Positions 5,257 through 6,276 of a DNA stretch of 6,276 bases are shown piece by piece. The notes beneath the pieces are model-generated. The model searched no databases, was not told the origin of the DNA, and saw nothing but the letters and a program-made list of their open reading frames with translations. How positions within the stretch are numbered: the stretch's first letter is position 1; each line of letters opens with the position of its first letter. The position numbers were made by a program, and so were the translations under genes. Source of the stretch: Gemmatimonadaceae bacterium (GTDB taxonomy: Bacteria; Gemmatimonadota; Gemmatimonadetes; Gemmatimonadales; Gemmatimonadaceae); NCBI GenBank assembly GCA_017881545.1, contig JADGQU010000151.1, positions 1-6,276 of the forward strand. The letters run 5' to 3'.

Positions 5257-5516
5257 CAGCGCACTTCCTCGATCATTCGGTCGGCGATGTTGGGCCACTC
5301 GGCGATGACGCCTGTGTCGACCAGAGCGGGAGTTTTTTTCCTCTCCTCGGGGACCGCCTTCGCTTTGGGCTCGATGGATTTCGGCTTCGCGTCGACGGCC
5401 TTCGGCTTGGTACCTAGCGATTCCACGCGCTGCGCGATCTCCTGGCTGATGTCAGCCATGAAGTCGGCGAATTCACCGCTTTCCTCTTCCTCGCTCTTCT
5501 TCGACTCGTTCGCCAC
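5256..5516 (-). CDS. Small charged protein with Lys-Pro heptad repeat, unknown function
   Basis: This 86-residue protein matches no family I recognise. Residues 1-15 are highly charged (KKSEEEES). Residues 16-35 can form an amphipathic helix (FADFMADISQEIAQRVESLG). Residues 37-57 hold three imperfect 7-residue units (KPKAVDA, KPKSIEP, KAKAVPE), probably an extended linker. Residues 64-86 form a second possible helix containing one Trp (VIAEWPNIADRMIEEV). Two short helices joined by a flexible tether suggest a connector that binds two partners, perhaps the GTPase and the PATAN-TPR protein between which it is encoded; that is inference. The start is GTG at 5514-5516, 4 nt after the GTPase stop. 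An internal ATG at 5457-5459 would give a 67-residue form without the acidic head. The stop overlaps the next start by one base. It is probably real because it fills the gap between two coupled genes exactly. Confidence 0.7.
   Translation of the reverse strand: MANESKKSEEEESGEFADFMADISQEIAQRVESLGTKPKAVDAKPKSIEPKAKAVPEERKKTPALVDTGVIAEWPNIADRMIEEVR
5264..5270 (-). promoter_or_regulatory. Shine-Dalgarno GAGGAAG setting the start of the PATAN-TPR gene
   Basis: GAGGAAG lies inside the end of the preceding 86-residue gene, 7 nt before the ATG at 5254-5256. That ATG shares its A with the preceding stop (TGATG). This decides the start over the longer 443-codon reading and points to translational coupling. 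Confidence 0.7.
5346..5408 (-). repeat. Three tandem imperfect 21-bp units in the small charged gene
   Basis: The units encode KPKAVDA, KPKSIEP and KAKAVPE. Lysine at positions 1 and 3 of each unit is constant, and positions 4-5 are small plus aliphatic. The third unit has lost its first proline. Such short in-frame repeats can grow or shrink without shifting the frame, so the linker length may vary among relatives. Confidence 0.6.
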
Positions 5517-5520
5517 GAAT

Positions 5521-6126
5521 TCAGGATTCCTTGGCGGCGGGAGCGCTCAGACGCGACAACACGAGCGATGCGATGCTGCGGAGTGTCTCGAATACGCCGC
5601 CGCCGGTGACGGCCGTCGCCCGGAAATACGGCACGTCCCGAAAATTGAGTGTCTCGTCCAGATCTTCGATCGTGCTGATCTCGCCCACCGGCAAATCGCG
5701 CTTGTTGTATTGCATCACGAGTGGCAGCGTACGCGGATCGAGACCCTCGTCGGCCAGATTCGCGTGCAGGTCCTGCAGGCTCTCGATGTTCTCGGCGAGC
5801 TGGCGCGACTGGCTGTCGGCAACGAACACGACTCCGTCCACTCCCTGCAACACCAGCTTGCGTGTGGCGGCGTAGTACACCTGCCCGGGAACGGTATAGA
5901 GCTGAAACCGCGTCGCGAATCCGGAGATGGTGCCGAGATCGAGGGGAAGAAAATCGAAGAACAGGGTGCGATCGGTGTCGGTGGCGAGAGAGACCATCTT
6001 TCCCTTCCTCTCTTCCGGCAGCTGAGAGTAGATGTGCTGGAGGTTGGTCGTCTTTCCCGATCTACCCGGCCCGTAGTAGACGATCTTGCACGTTATCTCG
6101 CGCGTGCCGTAGTTGACGACTGACAT
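5521..6126 (-). CDS. mglA: MglA-type Ras-like small GTPase
   Basis: This is a cytoplasmic GTP/GDP switch of 201 residues. MglA of Myxococcus marks the leading cell pole and directs gliding and type IV pili, and related proteins act in other bacteria. The P-loop GPGRSGKT is at 19-26 (Lys25, Thr26). The MglA-specific TDTDRTLFFDFLP (49-61) includes Arg53, equivalent to the intrinsic arginine finger. LYTVPGQVYY (76-85) contains Thr78 and the catalytic Gln82, where the MglA group has PGQ in place of the DxxG of other Ras-like proteins. Guanine specificity comes from NKRD (141-144). Residue numbers agree with those known for Myxococcus MglA. The short extra C terminus (SAPAAKES) has no lipid-attachment cysteine. 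The ATG is backed by AGGGAAG (6134-6140), 7 nt upstream, and follows the preceding stop by a single base, so translation is coupled to the upstream gene, where mglB-like roadblock genes are usually found. Whether it controls motility here is not shown. Confidence 0.93.
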   Translation of the reverse strand: MSVVNYGTREITCKIVYYGPGRSGKTTNLQHIYSQLPEERKGKMVSLATDTDRTLFFDFLPLDLGTISGFATRFQLYTVPGQVYYAATRKLVLQGVDGVVFVADSQSRQLAENIESLQDLHANLADEGLDPRTLPLVMQYNKRDLPVGEISTIEDLDETLNFRDVPYFRATAVTGGGVFETLRSIASLVLSRLSAPAAKES

Positions 6127-6127
6127 G

Positions 6128-6276
6128 CTAGCGCTTCCCTATCGGACCGAAGAGCGCATCGAGACTTCGATTGAGCTCGCCCTCGAAATCACCAGACGGT
6201 CCTACGCCCGGCGTTTGCTTCTCGGGATGAAGTCTCTCGAGCGCCTTCTGAAACTCAGCGAAGTAGATCTCCACCA
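6128..6276 (-). CDS. C-terminal end of an upstream gene, possibly a roadblock/LC7 (MglB-like) protein
   Basis: An open frame enters from the right edge and ends with TAG at 6128-6130, giving 49 full codons. The visible tail begins with VEIYFAEFQKALERLHPEK, a strand/helix segment. It then has a Gly/Pro turn (TPGVGPSGDFEG) and a last amphipathic helix ending LNRSLDALFGPIGKR. The first part could be the final helix of a roadblock domain. MglB, the GTPase-activating partner of MglA, is a roadblock protein encoded directly upstream of mglA in known systems, and only one base separates this stop from the GTPase start. The visible residues alone cannot prove the family. The coding nature itself is well supported by frame, composition and spacing. 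Confidence 0.75.
   Translation of the reverse strand, partial: VEIYFAEFQKALERLHPEKQTPGVGPSGDFEGELNRSLDALFGPIGKR
6134..6140 (-). promoter_or_regulatory. Shine-Dalgarno AGGGAAG of the MglA-type GTPase gene
   Basis: AGGGAAG lies 7 nt before the ATG at 6124-6126, inside the last codons of the upstream gene. It confirms the start that gives the family-standard 18 residues before the P-loop. Confidence 0.65.

Noticed and set aside
5257..5298. Longer N terminus of the PATAN-TPR protein (14 extra residues)
   Set aside because: The extra residues are an alternate-frame reading of the end of the preceding gene. The later ATG has a strong Shine-Dalgarno and the TGATG overlap, and it starts exactly at the PATAN domain.
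4813..6123. 436-codon open frame on the plus strand opposite the GTPase and PATAN-TPR genes
   Set aside because: It is the antisense shadow of GC-rich coding sequence. It spans three clearly coding minus-strand genes, has no domain-like pattern, and the minus-strand frames hold intact P-loop and PATAN motifs.
1..6276. CRISPR array, prophage, toxin-antitoxin or defence genes
   Set aside because: No regularly spaced repeats, no phage-type genes and no nuclease or toxin-like small gene pairs were seen on either strand.

Overview
This is a GC-rich, gene-dense bacterial window in which every convincing gene lies on the minus strand, so transcription runs from right to left. The content is an MglA-type GTPase, a PATAN (DUF4388)/TPR protein, CheR and CheB in one run, then RmlB, a tRNA-Val and a secreted protein. 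This, with the codon use, suggests a Gemmatimonadota-like organism or another predatory/gliding-type lineage such as Myxococcota. That assignment is inference from gene content and style, not a proven identity.

Right part (about 2035-6276): a tightly packed operon. In transcription order it holds the 3' end of an upstream gene (6128-6276, possibly a roadblock/MglB-like partner), the MglA-type GTPase (5521-6126), an 86-residue charged protein with a short lysine/proline repeat (5256-5516), a PATAN-TPR protein (3967-5256), the chemotaxis-type methyltransferase CheR (3134-3949) and the response-regulator methylesterase CheB (2035-3123). Junctions are 1 nt apart, 4 nt apart, overlapping as TGATG, 17 nt apart and 10 nt apart, which indicates co-transcription and translational coupling. 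No receptor, CheA or CheW is visible here. The module therefore looks like a signalling cassette linking a small GTPase to reversible carboxyl-methylation. Its known relatives control cell polarity, gliding or type IV pili, and the exact output here is not shown.

Middle (793-1911): after a 123-nt spacer comes rmlB, encoding dTDP-glucose 4,6-dehydratase for nucleotide-sugar (dTDP-rhamnose type) synthesis. All its catalytic residues are present. The other rml genes are not next to it in this window.

Left part (1-792): a good sigma70-like promoter (-35 at 752-757, -10 at 729-734) sits just upstream of a 65-residue two-helix membrane protein whose message would be almost leaderless. It is followed by tRNA-Val(UAC). 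Downstream is the 5' end of a secreted-protein gene with a strong Shine-Dalgarno, a TTG start and a clear signal peptide. About 63 codons in, its reading frame turns into sequence that does not look like protein, so the gene may be broken, and it runs off the window edge.

Best candidate for something new: the GTPase / small charged protein / PATAN-TPR / CheR / CheB cassette, with the 86-residue protein as its least understood member.
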